Assembly (NCBI GenBank): GCA_027886175.1 | Contig: JAJNNQ010000130.1 | Span: 13,223,501 to 13,287,500, forward strand | DNA length: 64,000 nt | Reading direction: 5' to 3' | DNA from: Phylloscopus collybita | Lineage: Eukaryota > Chordata > Aves > Passeriformes > Phylloscopidae | Shown here: positions 36,607 to 49,100 of the stretch, one piece after another | How positions within the stretch are numbered: position 1 is the first letter of the stretch | How the letters are laid out: each line of letters begins with the position of its first letter | Program-made: the position numbers and the translations under genes | The notes under the pieces: model-generated | Databases searched by the model: none | Told to the model about the DNA's origin: nothing | What the model saw: only the letters and a program-made list of their open reading frames with translations

Positions 36607-39600
36607 ACGGTCATAAACCAGGCATTTCACAGAATTATTTAGGATTTTTTTTTCCACATAACATGACTTCTCAAAGTGAAAAAAAGGAAGGGGTGAAGGC
36701 ACCAAGAACTCTGCCTGCCTGCTTTCTTTTTTTGACTCACTTCTTAAAGAAAACAGGAGGGTTAGTACTGAAAATCCCAATAAAGGAAGGAATTGCCAGG
36801 AAGCATTGGGTAAAATTCCCAAACCCCAGAAAGAGGCAGATATATCCCTGTCCTCACCATTTCCTACTGGCTGGCTACACTGTTTTTCAGCTGATTTTCT
36901 GTCTTGCGTGGTTCTATCAGACTCTCATCTTCCTCACAGCGCACAAGGAGGCAACGTGACAGAGTCTGCTCACAGAACAAATGCCTCAACAAGGGAGGTG
37001 ATACTCTTGCACTAAAGATCCTTTGGGCTTTTGGGTGGTCAGTGTTCATTCAGTATTACTCTATGCCACTGAGTTCAGGATTTACTTTTTGACAGCAAGA
37101 TAATTTACAGATCTCTGACTTTGAAGTCAGTTCTCTGCTTTTGTACCGTTTCAGCTGCCAGCACTCTAAATGATGCAAATATTGGCATGAACTGCTGTAG
37201 CAGAAGAAAGCCAGAAAGGCACAACATTCCTCAGGTTTCTGTTAATTTTTTTGCACGTGTGAGGGGGCATGGAATGTAAAGAGAGGAGCTAAGCCAGCAA
37301 ACCCAGAGAGGTGAAGAGCTAAGCTATTGGACAGATGTGCTGCCAGCTAGATCCTTGTCACAGATATTCAAGCATATTTTCTTACAGCACATCTTATTTC
37401 CTTTCTTCAAATAGTGACGCTTCTACACTAACAGCTGCATTCAACCTGAGAGCTTGGAAACACACAGACACTTTGTCATAAGCAAACCCCCCGGGGCTAG
37501 ATAACACCACCATATCCCTCTTAAAATCTCTATGTTCATGAAATTGAGCTCCTTAATTCAGCTCCTCAGTTGAGCTCTTTTACACTCCAACTGATAATTT
37601 CCACTTGCATGTAAAATGTAGAGATTTGTCCACAAGTATTTTTGCTTTTGTAGAACTCAGATGAATTTTTCCTCCCTAACTCAAAAAAGGACAGAAGCAG
37701 ATTGAGTCCAAGGTAATTTTCCCTTTGGGAATGGCAGATACATAAAATTGGATCACTGGCATTTGATCCTCTAATCAATTAAATGTTCCCAGATGGAGAA
37801 TGCCTTTTAAACTCTAATGTCATGATGAAAAACAGAGAATGCAAAGACTATGATAATCTTACAGAGAGCACTGAAACTGATGGGCACCAGTCACAATAAT
37901 ATTAAGAAAATGAGAGAAAAAACTGTATTTGTGTACATGAATTTAAAAAAAAAACAATCATTCAGTATTAAACCTATTTACTTAAATTACAATATTTAAC
38001 AAAGTTACCAGCCACTTAAATCAGACTATAAATTACTTATCTTTAATGAGGGTATAGTCTTTCATTCAGAACTTCCCTTAGATTGTTCACTGAGGTCAGG
38101 TTTAGAAATCAAACAGTATTGTGTGATAAGGTAGCAAATATTTTAATGCTAAAGAATAAATTTAAAAGCTTTTAATTTTATTTCAATTTAGCAACTTATT
38201 TTTTAAAAAAAAATTTATTTTAATTAAGAGGACATTCTGATAGAGATCTTTGGTCCAGCTTAGTATTCATCCCATAGAAAACCCAAATATATTTCCTCTA
38301 ACACACAATTACTATTTACAGAGAAAGAACTCAAACTGTGATGCATTAAGGACATTTTTTCTCTTGCATTTTGTTTCCAGAAATCACACCTGAAGCACGC
38401 CATGAAAATTATGTGATATTGATGCTACTCAAGGAACAGATAACAAAACACCCTCATGTCAAAAGTAATTTCATTTTTCCACCAAGAAGGATGAGGCCAT
38501 CTCTAAACATATTAAAATATTATTCACTTTGACAATAAAACTAGTTCTGAGACATGAACTATTGCTATATTAGGGAAGGGAAGCAATCAGTATTTTTCAT
38601 CTTCTAAGAATCTCTATAATACAAAAAATCCATCATTGTCTAATGGAATCATTAAGTACCTGGAAGGCAAATGTCTTTTCTTACTTCCAGTGTGAAATCT
38701 AGTCTGAAACAAGCACTTACAGTTAACTCACTTCTCCAACACCCAGATAAGTTTGACCAGTAATGAATGAATATTACCCATATCTTTTTTTAAAATAACA
38801 TAAATTTTAAATTTTTCATTACTATTCCATGGTGCATTGTTGTACCATCAAAGAGCCCTAAAGGGATATATATATATGGGCCTGCACTAATACTCAACTG
38901 TGCTACAAATGATAATAATTCCAAGGATTTTAACCTAAAGCAGTTATTTTTTTCAAAGTTGCTAAGTGTTATTACTCATTTACTGTGATTTTTTTTTCTA
39001 ATCTATTAAACTTATTACAGTGTGTTACACTAATGGCAAATATGCTAGCTGCATTCTATAGAGGCATTTTTAAATGTTCTTAATGTCAGTTTTAAATCAA
39101 GCAACATGGCTGTTAAGGATACAATTTCATGCATTTCATTATGAAAAGCTTATTTTTACTGCGTGGTAATCATACCTTGTGGATTTAATGAAACACATGC
39201 TAAAAAAAAAAAAAGTCACAGGAATGTTGAGTAAACCTTTAAAATTAATTTCATGTCTACAAATCAAGAGCTTGAGTACTTCAGCTGGGACAGGCCAACC
39301 CTTCTGACAATGTATAAATTACTGCTGCTCTGTATCAGCTTTAGCAGTTCAGGGATCATCACAGAGACCATTCCAGCTTCGTGTTTCATGTCCTGTGTCT
39401 AATCCCTCTAACTTCATGAATCAAGAAACTGCATCATTGTGATGGAATTTCTCTTTGCTTGATAAGGAGAACTGCTTCTGATGCAGGGACAGGTACTGAT
39501 TTTTCACTTACTTAAGGCCCAATCAGCACAGCCATTCCACATTGTTCGCTTCCTTCTCCATTCTACACTGGGTTCACCCATCTTTTGCTTCCTAAAACCC

Positions 39601-42275
39601 ACTGCTGTCCCACACTCCTAGTGGAGTCAAGTTGCTAAAGGGACAAGCAAGCCTACATGAGCATTTTGTACCACACTGTTTTCACAAGGAGTGAAAGGAG
39701 ACTAAAACCCTTCATCCTCTCCCAGAGTAGTTCTCTGGACCTGCATAGGATGGGGGAAAGTACTATCCTAATTAAAACTATAGGAATTGTGTACTGTTTA
39801 AGTCTACTGTCAATTTTGCCAACAACTAAAGCCAGAGTGACTATCTGAATCATAGTTGTAGGCACGTGATTAACAGGGTTTGGAATATGAAACAGATTTG
39901 GATTAGCTGACAGTTGGCTTTACTGTGATGCTGGAGATGTAGCACAGAAACCACAGCACATGACCACCAGAGAGAAATCTCTTAGTTCATAGTCTCTTAG
40001 TTGTATATTTTTTATTCGTGGCATCATCTTACCATCACCGTCACTAAAGCAGCCAATTCACTGCCATTAGAAATACACTTCATAACACCTAAAGAGCTCT
40101 CTGAACATCACAAGTGCATTTTACTAGTGCTATCAAATCACAGTCTTGAAATGGCTTTCTTTTCCTGCCAACTCAGGCTGTTTTGAAAGGACATAAATAG
40201 ATGTGTGCTTCAACATCTTACTAAAAGCTGCTGAGCTATCTAGACACCTTTTTCTTTAGCTAGACTTTTAAAGGCTCCGTAACATCACTCTACTTTAAAA
40301 CACAGATTTAAATAAACCATTATAATGGTGTACTGAATCACAGTTTTCTGTCATTTTAAATTACTTTGTTCTTTGTTTGATGCCTATCTTTTCGCCAATG
40401 TGCTCTGGTTAGTGGGACTTTACAAAATGCAAAATTAATGATCAGTTTTCTTATTTAAGATATAGCTAACATCCCTTTTCTGTGTGAAAATACAAACATG
40501 AAAGCAAGGCATTCAGACAAAACCCTTAGTTTCTATGGTAATATCATGGAGCGTGGTAGCAAATGTTATTTTAGAGCATTCTTCCGTTTCCTATTCAAAT
40601 GGTTAGTACAAAGTATTTGCCAGTCCATTTAGTCAATAGCAGATCAATGTCTTTGTTTCTCTCCTGCCAGGCGTACTACAGACAAGGAGGAGCCACACTG
40701 CTGAACTGTACTGCTGTGGGAGACGGGATTAAAATAATCAATATGACTTCAAACACATGTCTTCCATTTTGAAGACAACTGTAAAATTCCAATTCTTGGA
40801 TTGTCTCCTGCTAGTGTTGAACTATGTTGTGATTATTATTTCCCATAGCAACTAACTGTAGTCACGCAGGGATTAATGCACTAAATCAGATGTGGGGTTC
40901 ATCTTGTCTGGCAACCTTTTTCAGATTGCCTGATCATACAAGCCCTACCAAAATGCACAAGAAAACTCATGTTTCAGCAGAAAGAGGCTGGTTAGAGAGC
41001 CTCTGACTTTCATGCTGCATGGTGCTGGTGACAAGGCTGTGTATGGTTAGAATGCCAGAACTATGCTGGGTGACTCACCCTGAGGCTGTCAGCACTGTAA
41101 CTCCTAGTCACAGTTATAGACCTCAGATGTTTCAGTTCCCAGATGGAATCTAGTGTTTCACTCACATGAAGTGTAACCTAAGGAGTAAACATTTCAATGA
41201 AGGTCTTCTTTACTCATAAAATCAATTTGGTTTCCATGAAACATTATACTTTGTATCTCAGGAAAGGCTCAGACAGACCCTGACCCCTCAAATTCATCAT
41301 CTTCTTGTTGCTTTATTGGTGGGTACCAAGACAAATCTGGCACTGCAGTTTTGCACTAGTTCTCTTTAATGGAATGCATTGCCCACAGTCCCAAGTATGC
41401 TAAATTAACATATTTTTTCATCTGTGAAAAAAACCAAATCACCTAGTACATATTTCCCATGGCAAAATCTATTCCTTCTAGTTCTTCCACTGTCTACAAA
41501 GCCAGTGTATTACAGCTGGATGGTGACAGTATTGCCTAATCCAGCTGCACAATTCAGTGTCTAACTGGCCATCTGCTGTTAACTCTTTCAAAGGGGCTCC
41601 CATTTATGAGGGTAAACAGGCATTAATTCCCACACTGCTAAAAACTGTATGAGTAATATGTTCAACCATATACACAGATAGAAAGATATTTAGAGAGCAG
41701 CAAGGAACTTAATAAATATCAATACAGTATCTACCACCTTGATTACCAAGTACTCATTATATATTAACATCTTAATTATTATGGATGAAACCAAATTTTT
41801 CAAAGCAATTTTTACGAGTCCAGAGCAATGCTAGGAATACTTGCTGTTCAGAAACTGAGAACAAATTATTCTGGTCAAAATAGGACAACAAAAAAATAAG
41901 AATTCCCAAATCAGTTTAATTTTTCAATAATGTTCTTTTCTGCATGGCTGTTTTTTATATGACCTATCCATTCTCCCCTCTTCTAAATTTTGAATTTGAG
42001 GTACTACTAAAGGTGTCACTTAGAAGGAGTCTCAACAAAATCTTGCTGAAAAAGAAGCATGCTCATTCAGTTGCATGTCCTCCTGCTTTCTACATATGCC
42101 TCAAAAGTCTAAATTTCTTCTTAAGTCATTGGCGATTTGGGGTTATCTGAATTTGAAATTTAAAAAGCTGCCATAGTTTTAAAGTATTGTGCATATAACT
42201 GAGCCTCTCTTCAGAGAAAGAAAACAGGCCAAACTCCACAAAGTTACAATCAAATTGTTTCTGCCAAGGGAAGGG

Positions 42276-42294
42276 AAAAAAAAAAAAAAAAAAA
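42276..42294. repeat. Poly-A run, 19 nt
   Basis: An uninterrupted A run inside an AAGGG...GGAAAC purine context. It is simple sequence. Confidence 0.8.
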
Positions 42295-42979
42295 GGAAAC
42301 ATGCTTATCCTGGCATTTCTGACACACTTCACATTACAGAGAAATGTAATAAATTTAAATGTATATAGGCATATAGGTATTTATTTGCACACAACACTAA
42401 TAGTTGTATACAGACTATCTGTGTGAATGGAGGGATCAAAGCTAAAGTTCTTAATCTGAGTGAGGCTGGGAGAGGCCAGTGTTTCACCCTGAGAGAGCAT
42501 GTGCCTCTGAACCACACAATGAGCAACAGCAGCACCTCTGTCTCAAGCCCTCCTTTGGCTAGCCCAAGATTTCCAAATTTCCTCTGTATAGCTAAAAATG
42601 GCTGCAATATAAATCTTTTCAGGTTCTGTGAATGTTTTTTTCCTCTCCTTAATTTCTAGGGAGACGCTACTAAATCTATTGTGCATCCAATTTCAGCCTT
42701 TGCAAGGTAAATTTGGAGCTTCTGGCATGTTAGGAAGAGAGCAAAAATTATTTTAAATGTCCCATATGATCCATGAGTAAGATTGGTAATATCTATCAGA
42801 GAAAATGGTAAGGTGCCGCTTGTTTTCAAGTTATTCTTCAGCAAGTGATGCTGTCTAAAAGGAATGTCCCAGGTTTCAGAGACTGGCCCTGTAACTTTTA
42901 TTCCTATAAAGCTGAATTTTACAAATTATTGAGGACTCAAGGCTTCAAAAAAGTTAGATGCTGAATTTACATTCATGCA

Positions 42980-43114
42980 ATCACAGAATATTCTGAGTCT
43001 GAAGGGACCCACAGGGATCATCAAAGTCCAGTTCCTGGTCCTGCACAGAACAGCCCCAAGAGTCACACCATGTGCCTGAGAGCATTGTCTAAATGCTTCT
43101 TGAACTCCATCAGG
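42980..43114 (-). mobile_element. CR1 LINE 3' end fragment, minus strand
   Basis: On the + strand the fragment begins ATCACAGAATATTCTGAGTC, the reverse complement of a CR1 3' terminus. It continues through AAGGGACCCACAGGGATCAT, CCTGGTCCTGCACAGAACAG and CACACCATGTGCCTGAGAGC to CTTCTTGAACTCCATCAGG. This subfamily differs from the copy at 2280-2678 (GGGTCCCTTC against GGTCCCTTCCAACC). About 135 bp remain and similarity is lost beyond 43114. The minus-strand frames across it, such as 42926-43231, are shadows. Confidence 0.88.
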
Positions 43115-46100
43115 TAAGAAGAAGTGATTTAAGTTACACCACTGACAAATACAAGTTTGCATCCTCTCTGATCTCGGGTCAAAAAAGATCCAGCAACCCT
43201 TAGAGCTAAAAAACATCCCAAGTAATCCCATGGAATTAAAGCAATTGAATTGAATAATTCATGTTGGACTGAGATCTTTAATTTGAAAAAAAAAAAAAAA
43301 ATAGTGGAATTGCTTACCCTCAAGTATGCTACCAACTAAATTCATTTTTATCTTGTGGAGAGTCATTATTCCTGGAAGACTTACAGAAACACAGTTAGGG
43401 AAAAGGAAAAAAAAAAAAAAAATAGATATCCAGGTAGAGTTTGGCAGCATTTCAGACTGTGAACTTATTAGGTGAAGGGACTAACATTCAAAAATTATGA
43501 GACAATCTTCTGTAAGAATTTCTGTTAATTTCTGTAATATTTGCAGTGCTCTGCTGGTCCATATTACTCTCTTATGATGTCGTTAAAAACACTGGAGTCA
43601 GCTGCTCATCACAGATTTGTTATCTGCCTAATCTTTCTAGGTTTCTTAGTAAATTAAGTGATTTGCGGATTTTCTCTAAAATTTAAGGGATAAAACTTGC
43701 CAGTGTTTAAATATCTGTTGTTTTGCTCGTGAAGAAGATCTGCCACAGGGAAAGACAGTCTGTAAAAAATGCAAAGCATCAAAGTGTTGCATTCTACAGC
43801 ATTTTTTTCTTAGTCTCCTATTTACATTTTCAAAATTGCTTCTGGTTTTATTTGTAATATCTGGGGGAGTCCTGTCAGCTATTAGCTCTGTCAGAACAAG
43901 CCTCAGACTTTAGCAATCCAGAATAGCAAGTTTCATTTTCTCATTGTCTTCAGAAAAATTCCTATACACACATTCACTTAACATAGTTCTTTCTTTTATT
44001 GAAAGCTGACATTCTACTCAAACCATAAACTTCCTAAAAGGAGATATAATCATCAGTTCTGAGGAGGCCTCATTTTTTTCCATTTATGTATTTACATATA
44101 CACACAGAGAGGACAAAGCATATGAAGCTAGCTTTACTTGAATATTTGGTGAATTTTGGTATTAAGGGATAGAAAGGCATCAGGCTAAGACAAAGATGAG
44201 AACATTCTTTTTATAGAGATTTTGAGAAAATTATTGTAAAGTAATTGAATCTGTGTTTTAAGTTGTACCTGATATATACTTAGCTCCTGTGGTTTTTCCC
44301 GTAAACACAGCTGTAAAATTTAAATAAAGGAGGTTGACCTGTGTTTTTCTAGAATGCACAACAAAAGTTAGGGTAGATCTATCTAATAGTCTACTGAGCA
44401 GGATGCTATTTAGTGCTGTTATATAATAAATAGAACTTCAGAAATCACACTGGCTTAAGTGACAGTTCAAATGAAAAAGAATAGATCAGCTCATCTCCTA
44501 GGATGTGACCATGTACTACTTTTAATGGGCCTCACAAATACAGAAGATCAGCTCTCACGAGGAAAAGCTGAAACATTCCACCAGCCAAGCTATTTAAATT
44601 CTAACCATTTACCAGAAGACATAAAGGTCAGATATGTACCAGTATCTCTAGGCACACTGATACATTATCACCATCTCTGAAGGAAAAAAAATATTAAAGG
44701 GAGATGGTACATGAGACTCAGAAATTAGATGCAGGCACTTCTGCTAGGAACAGCATCAGGTGAAATCTCACCCATGGGACAAAAAATCCTCCCAAACTCA
44801 AGTTCTAAAAGATTCTGTGGATTAAAGGAGAATACTCAACATCAGTCCCAAAGCATGACTATTCTTATTGAGGATTATTTTATTCTTACATTCACCATCT
44901 GTGTGAACTGGTATTCTCACACGGATATTTTGGGATAACACAGCTGATGGAAGTACGACTAATAGCAAGTCAATATTTGGGGAGTAAAGATGCCGAAAAT
45001 TCATCAGAAAGAGTGACTCTGACTGTGGATGCTTCGATAACTGGGATTCCAGAGTGTTTTCCTTTAAAAATTCCACAGGGCTATCTTACTTTGAATAATG
45101 GAAAGCAAATGAAAGCTACACAGTTAATTTGTTTTATTTTATCCTCCCTCCAAAGCTTTGTTTCCCCAATCTGTTCAGTTCACACTACTGGTTAGAGCTG
45201 ATCTCCCTCATAAATGAACCTCATTGGAGATATAGCTCTATTTATAAATAGAAAACAAATCAAGCAGGCAGACAGAGCAGTCTCCATGAACGCTGAGCTG
45301 AGACAAAGTTTTTTATCTAGGAAAGAAAAAAATAACTCTCATAAAGTCTTTGTTAAAATGCCTACAGTTTAACATGCAATTGCTAAATTAGGGAGGGGGT
45401 GTGGCTACTAACCCTGGCATAGATTTAGCTTGGCAATGACTGGGAAATCAGCAGGAGCAGAACACTAAGTGGGGAGAATGAGGGAGCACATAACAAGCTG
45501 TGTTGAACAGCAAAACCATTTGCATTAACAAAATAAAAATCAGAATTCTTTTTCTCATTCGGATTCTGCTAGATTCAACCATGTAGTTGAAAGACAATAG
45601 CTTTTACTCACAGTCACATGAGAGATTCTTTCAGCCCCAAATTATTCCAAATCAATGTAATATTTCTAAAAAAGATGAAAAGATGGTTAGGGTTTTGTGA
45701 TTTTTTCCTCTATTCTTCTCTTTCAGTTCTCTTTTAACATAAGTTTTAGGAGCAATTGATCCATTGCCTAGTTAAGTCAACGCTAGGTACATCAGAATCT
45801 CTTCATGAATATTCAGAGAGCTTAATAGAAAAGCTGCCCAAAAATCAGATTTGAATGAAAAACTAGGACATCTGTCACACAGGCAGGTAACCCTGAAGAA
45901 GTGTTTTGTTGGAAGAAACTGAAAGAAAAAAGTTAGCTGCAAAAAAGAGACTTGCCTCAGTTTTTACACTAAGCAGCAGGGAAAGCAAGTCAAAACACCT
46001 CTCAAAAATGATATATATTGCTGAATTTTCCAATGTCAATACTGTCATTCTTTCAGCAAAAAATCCGTGATGTATGCTGCTTATCAAGGAAAGGAAGTAT

Positions 46101-49100
46101 TCCTTGCAAATATGCTGGGCTTTCAAACCATTTTAGAAAGTGTAAGGGATGTTTCACAAATTATAGTAAGAATTCTTACCTATTTGCTTCAAGCCTTGCT
46201 GTTGACAAGACGTCTTCAACATGAAAAGGCAGTGGGAGGGGAATTCCAGAGAACTGGGGCAGGCTGCAGAGCATGCTGCTCTCCTGTGTCCTTTGGACAA
46301 CTCCAGGCAGAGCTCCTCATGAGAACTGCAGTCACTCAAAGGATTCAGACACCACTTTCTGTTTTGTTTGCACTCCACTGCCACGCTGTAGCGCTTCAGA
46401 ATTAAGAGATAAATTAGTTTTTGAAGAAACAGGCAAGTATATTTTCTCCTGCACCTGTGAAAACTTATGCAAACTCAACCACTGAAAAGGCCAGTGGCTT
46501 GTCCATGCCTTGCATGTGCTTTGCAAGTCTTTGTAGAATTATTGCCCACACACCTATCAGGGCACTACAAGATTTCTCCTGAGTTGCAGATTCTACACTA
46601 GGACCTTAGCCTACCATTTTGCTTACAGGAACAATACCAGGACTTTCCAAATAGAAAACAAAACAAAACTGTCTTTTCTTCTTGTTGATGTGTCAATAGC
46701 ACCAAAGTACTGAGTTGCTCAGTTCCCTTCCTCTCCCTGCACAGCTCAGTGTGAGCATGCTTTATAAAGACTTGCACATTTCATAAACTGCATGAGAAAG
46801 CTGGAGTTGAGCAGACTACTCCAAACTTTGGGTTTGCTCAAGTTCAGAACACTTGTGGATGTACAGTGCATCTCAAAGTAATTAATGTGACTTTAAAATT
46901 GATTGGGCTCTTTTAGAATTAGAGAAATAATGCTGATTTTCAGAGCCAGACTTCTGAGCATTTGATCAAAACGGATCAAAACTTTCAACAGAAAATATTT
47001 TGTGATTTTAAATGCTCACTTTCCATTTAACATCTATTAAAAAGAAAACAAAGCATGTTCAAAGAAGATATTTGAGTTGTTCCTTCATTATGTCTATCAG
47101 TACACATCTTCCTTGAACCTGAGCTATCAGGTCTGAGCCCTACCCAGTGGAGCTTATAACTTGTTTGATCTGTAACTGTTTGATTTTGTGCCTCCTGGAC
47201 CAAGCCCCTCTGGACACATCTGACCTTAAAAGAATTGTTATTGACCCAGACATCATTAATTCAGCTGTCAACTTTAGTAGTAGTTTGACTGAAGTTAAAG
47301 TTAAATCATCCTTTACCTAATCTAGTTTGCTGGAATCCACTCAGTCTAATTGAGTTATCCATTTAATAAGAGACCTCTCACTAAGTTTTTCTTAATACAG
47401 AAAGAATACATCAAGCATCCTTATGTGTTATAATACAAATCTATACCTAAGGTTTAAAAACACTAAGACCTTTCTTTTTCATACTTGGCTTCATTCTGAA
47501 GGCTCAATACAATCAGATTTGACATTTTCAAGTAGATATTTCTCAGTTATTTAAAGGCAAAACTCTGAACAGAATACATATGAGAAGATAAATTGTGTCA
47601 AGTTCATAGAACCCCAAAAATCTGCTTCAGCTCCCCATAGAGATACAATGGGAGTGATTTGCTAGGGAATCAAGGATATTTTTTTTTCTCCCCCATTTTA
47701 GAACTAGCTATAAAGTATAGGTATAGGCATAAAGAAAACCACTAAGTCATCTTGCACTGTAGTAATTAATATAGGTTGAACTTGCAACTCTCCCAATTCA
47801 GCTTGAATGCATAAAAAACATAAACAGGGGGAAAAAAGAGTTTGCTGAAAAGCTAATTTACAAATTCTGTAAAGGGTATAGGGACAAGAGGGCTTTTTAT
47901 TCTGTCTCTAAGATGTTCTGATTATGCTTGAAATAGTCTGTGCAGATTTGCACAGTAGACAACCACCAGGTACTACATAAGGGTCCTATCCAAACAACAG
48001 CCTGGACAATAACATTTCTCCTGCCAGACATATTTATTATCTGTGCCACCCATTTTTGAAACACATGGACAATTGCTAAGATTTTCCAATTAAAGACTCT
48101 ATGGTAAATATTTTTTTAAATGTTTTAGAAGTTATTTATATAACTGTTTCAGTTTGGCAGTGACTATTGCATCACAGAATCATTAAACACCATACATTTA
48201 AAGTTTCTCTGATCTTCTAAAACAAAGATTATAGCCCATACTTATGGTCCTACTCTAGCAGTGATTCTGAGGGCAGGAAATGAAAAGTGTCTATAAATGT
48301 CCATTTTAGATTGACTTCTTAGAAGGATGTCCAGCTGAAAGAGTTAATAAGGTCTTCAGCAGCGTTTTACAGGTGGACATCTGGACAAAAAATAAAATTA
48401 AGATAGTATTCAAGATGTTTACTAAAATAATATATCCAAGTCTATTCTCCACATGATTAAAACCGTGCTGCAAAATTTGAGAAAGTAGCAAACGGCAAGG
48501 ATGATTTAAAGACTGGAAAATCTGCCTTACAGAAAGAGATTTAATAGGTTCAATCTATTTAGCTCATCAAAGTCAAGCTTAAGGGATCTATAAGAACAGA
48601 CAGGGGAAGAGTGTATCTTTCACCAGAGGGTTTTTCCACATAGCAGGCTAAGATACAACTATATTCTTGCCTGAGAGCTAAAGCTCACAAAATGGAAATT
48701 AGAAATAAGGTCTGTTTTAAACAGTAAGAATTATTAACTAGTGAGGAAACTTAACTAGGGATGTTCTGGATTCCCTCATATTTGAAACCTTTAAAACAAA
48801 CCTGAGTATTCCCTTTTATTTCTTAAGAGACATGATGTGCAGGTTTGATGTTGAGCTAAAAGATTATGAGCCAGTCCTTGTAGCCTCTTGCACATAGTTC
48901 CACATTCGTGTTGTTCTGGAATGGTCAACAACAAAACTTTGTGTCTAAACTGTTTAGCACAGGCCAAGAAAGATCTGATTCATCTGCAAAATCCCACTAT
49001 GGCCACATCCATTAAATGCCCCAATGGGGTCAACCAAGGTGTTGACTCATTTTCTGGTCAATAATAGCCATTAAAAAGGCTCTTTCATGTGATGTTATCT

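Larger units (their letters stand above)
34802..42979. other. AT-rich noncoding DNA, no gene seen
   Basis: About 8 kb without a recognised gene. It holds a 35-bp tandem duplication (36271-36335), poly-A at 36546-36573 followed by an A/C tract, poly-A at 42276-42294, and an (AT)n patch near 38868-38877. A GC-richer open segment at 40671-40772 follows the acceptor TCTCTCCTGCCAG and is the most exon-like short stretch here. The 194-codon frame 36375-36959 runs through the poly-A as poly-Lys and is not credible. Confidence 0.6.

Noticed and set aside
36375..36959. 194-codon ORF on + strand
   Set aside because: It is kept open by the 28-nt poly-A (poly-Lys) and adjoining A/C tract. The two halves show no protein resemblance, so it is not called.
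46056..46405. 112-codon ORF behind a CATTCTTTCAG acceptor
   Set aside because: The acceptor is fair but no matching donor or family is evident, and three frames are open together in a GC-richer patch, which suggests composition rather than coding.
48170..48240. Possible degenerate CR1 3' end on minus strand
   Set aside because: Only ATCACAGAATCATTAA and a few later words match the CR1 terminus; the diagnostic GGTCCCTTCCAACC part is missing.
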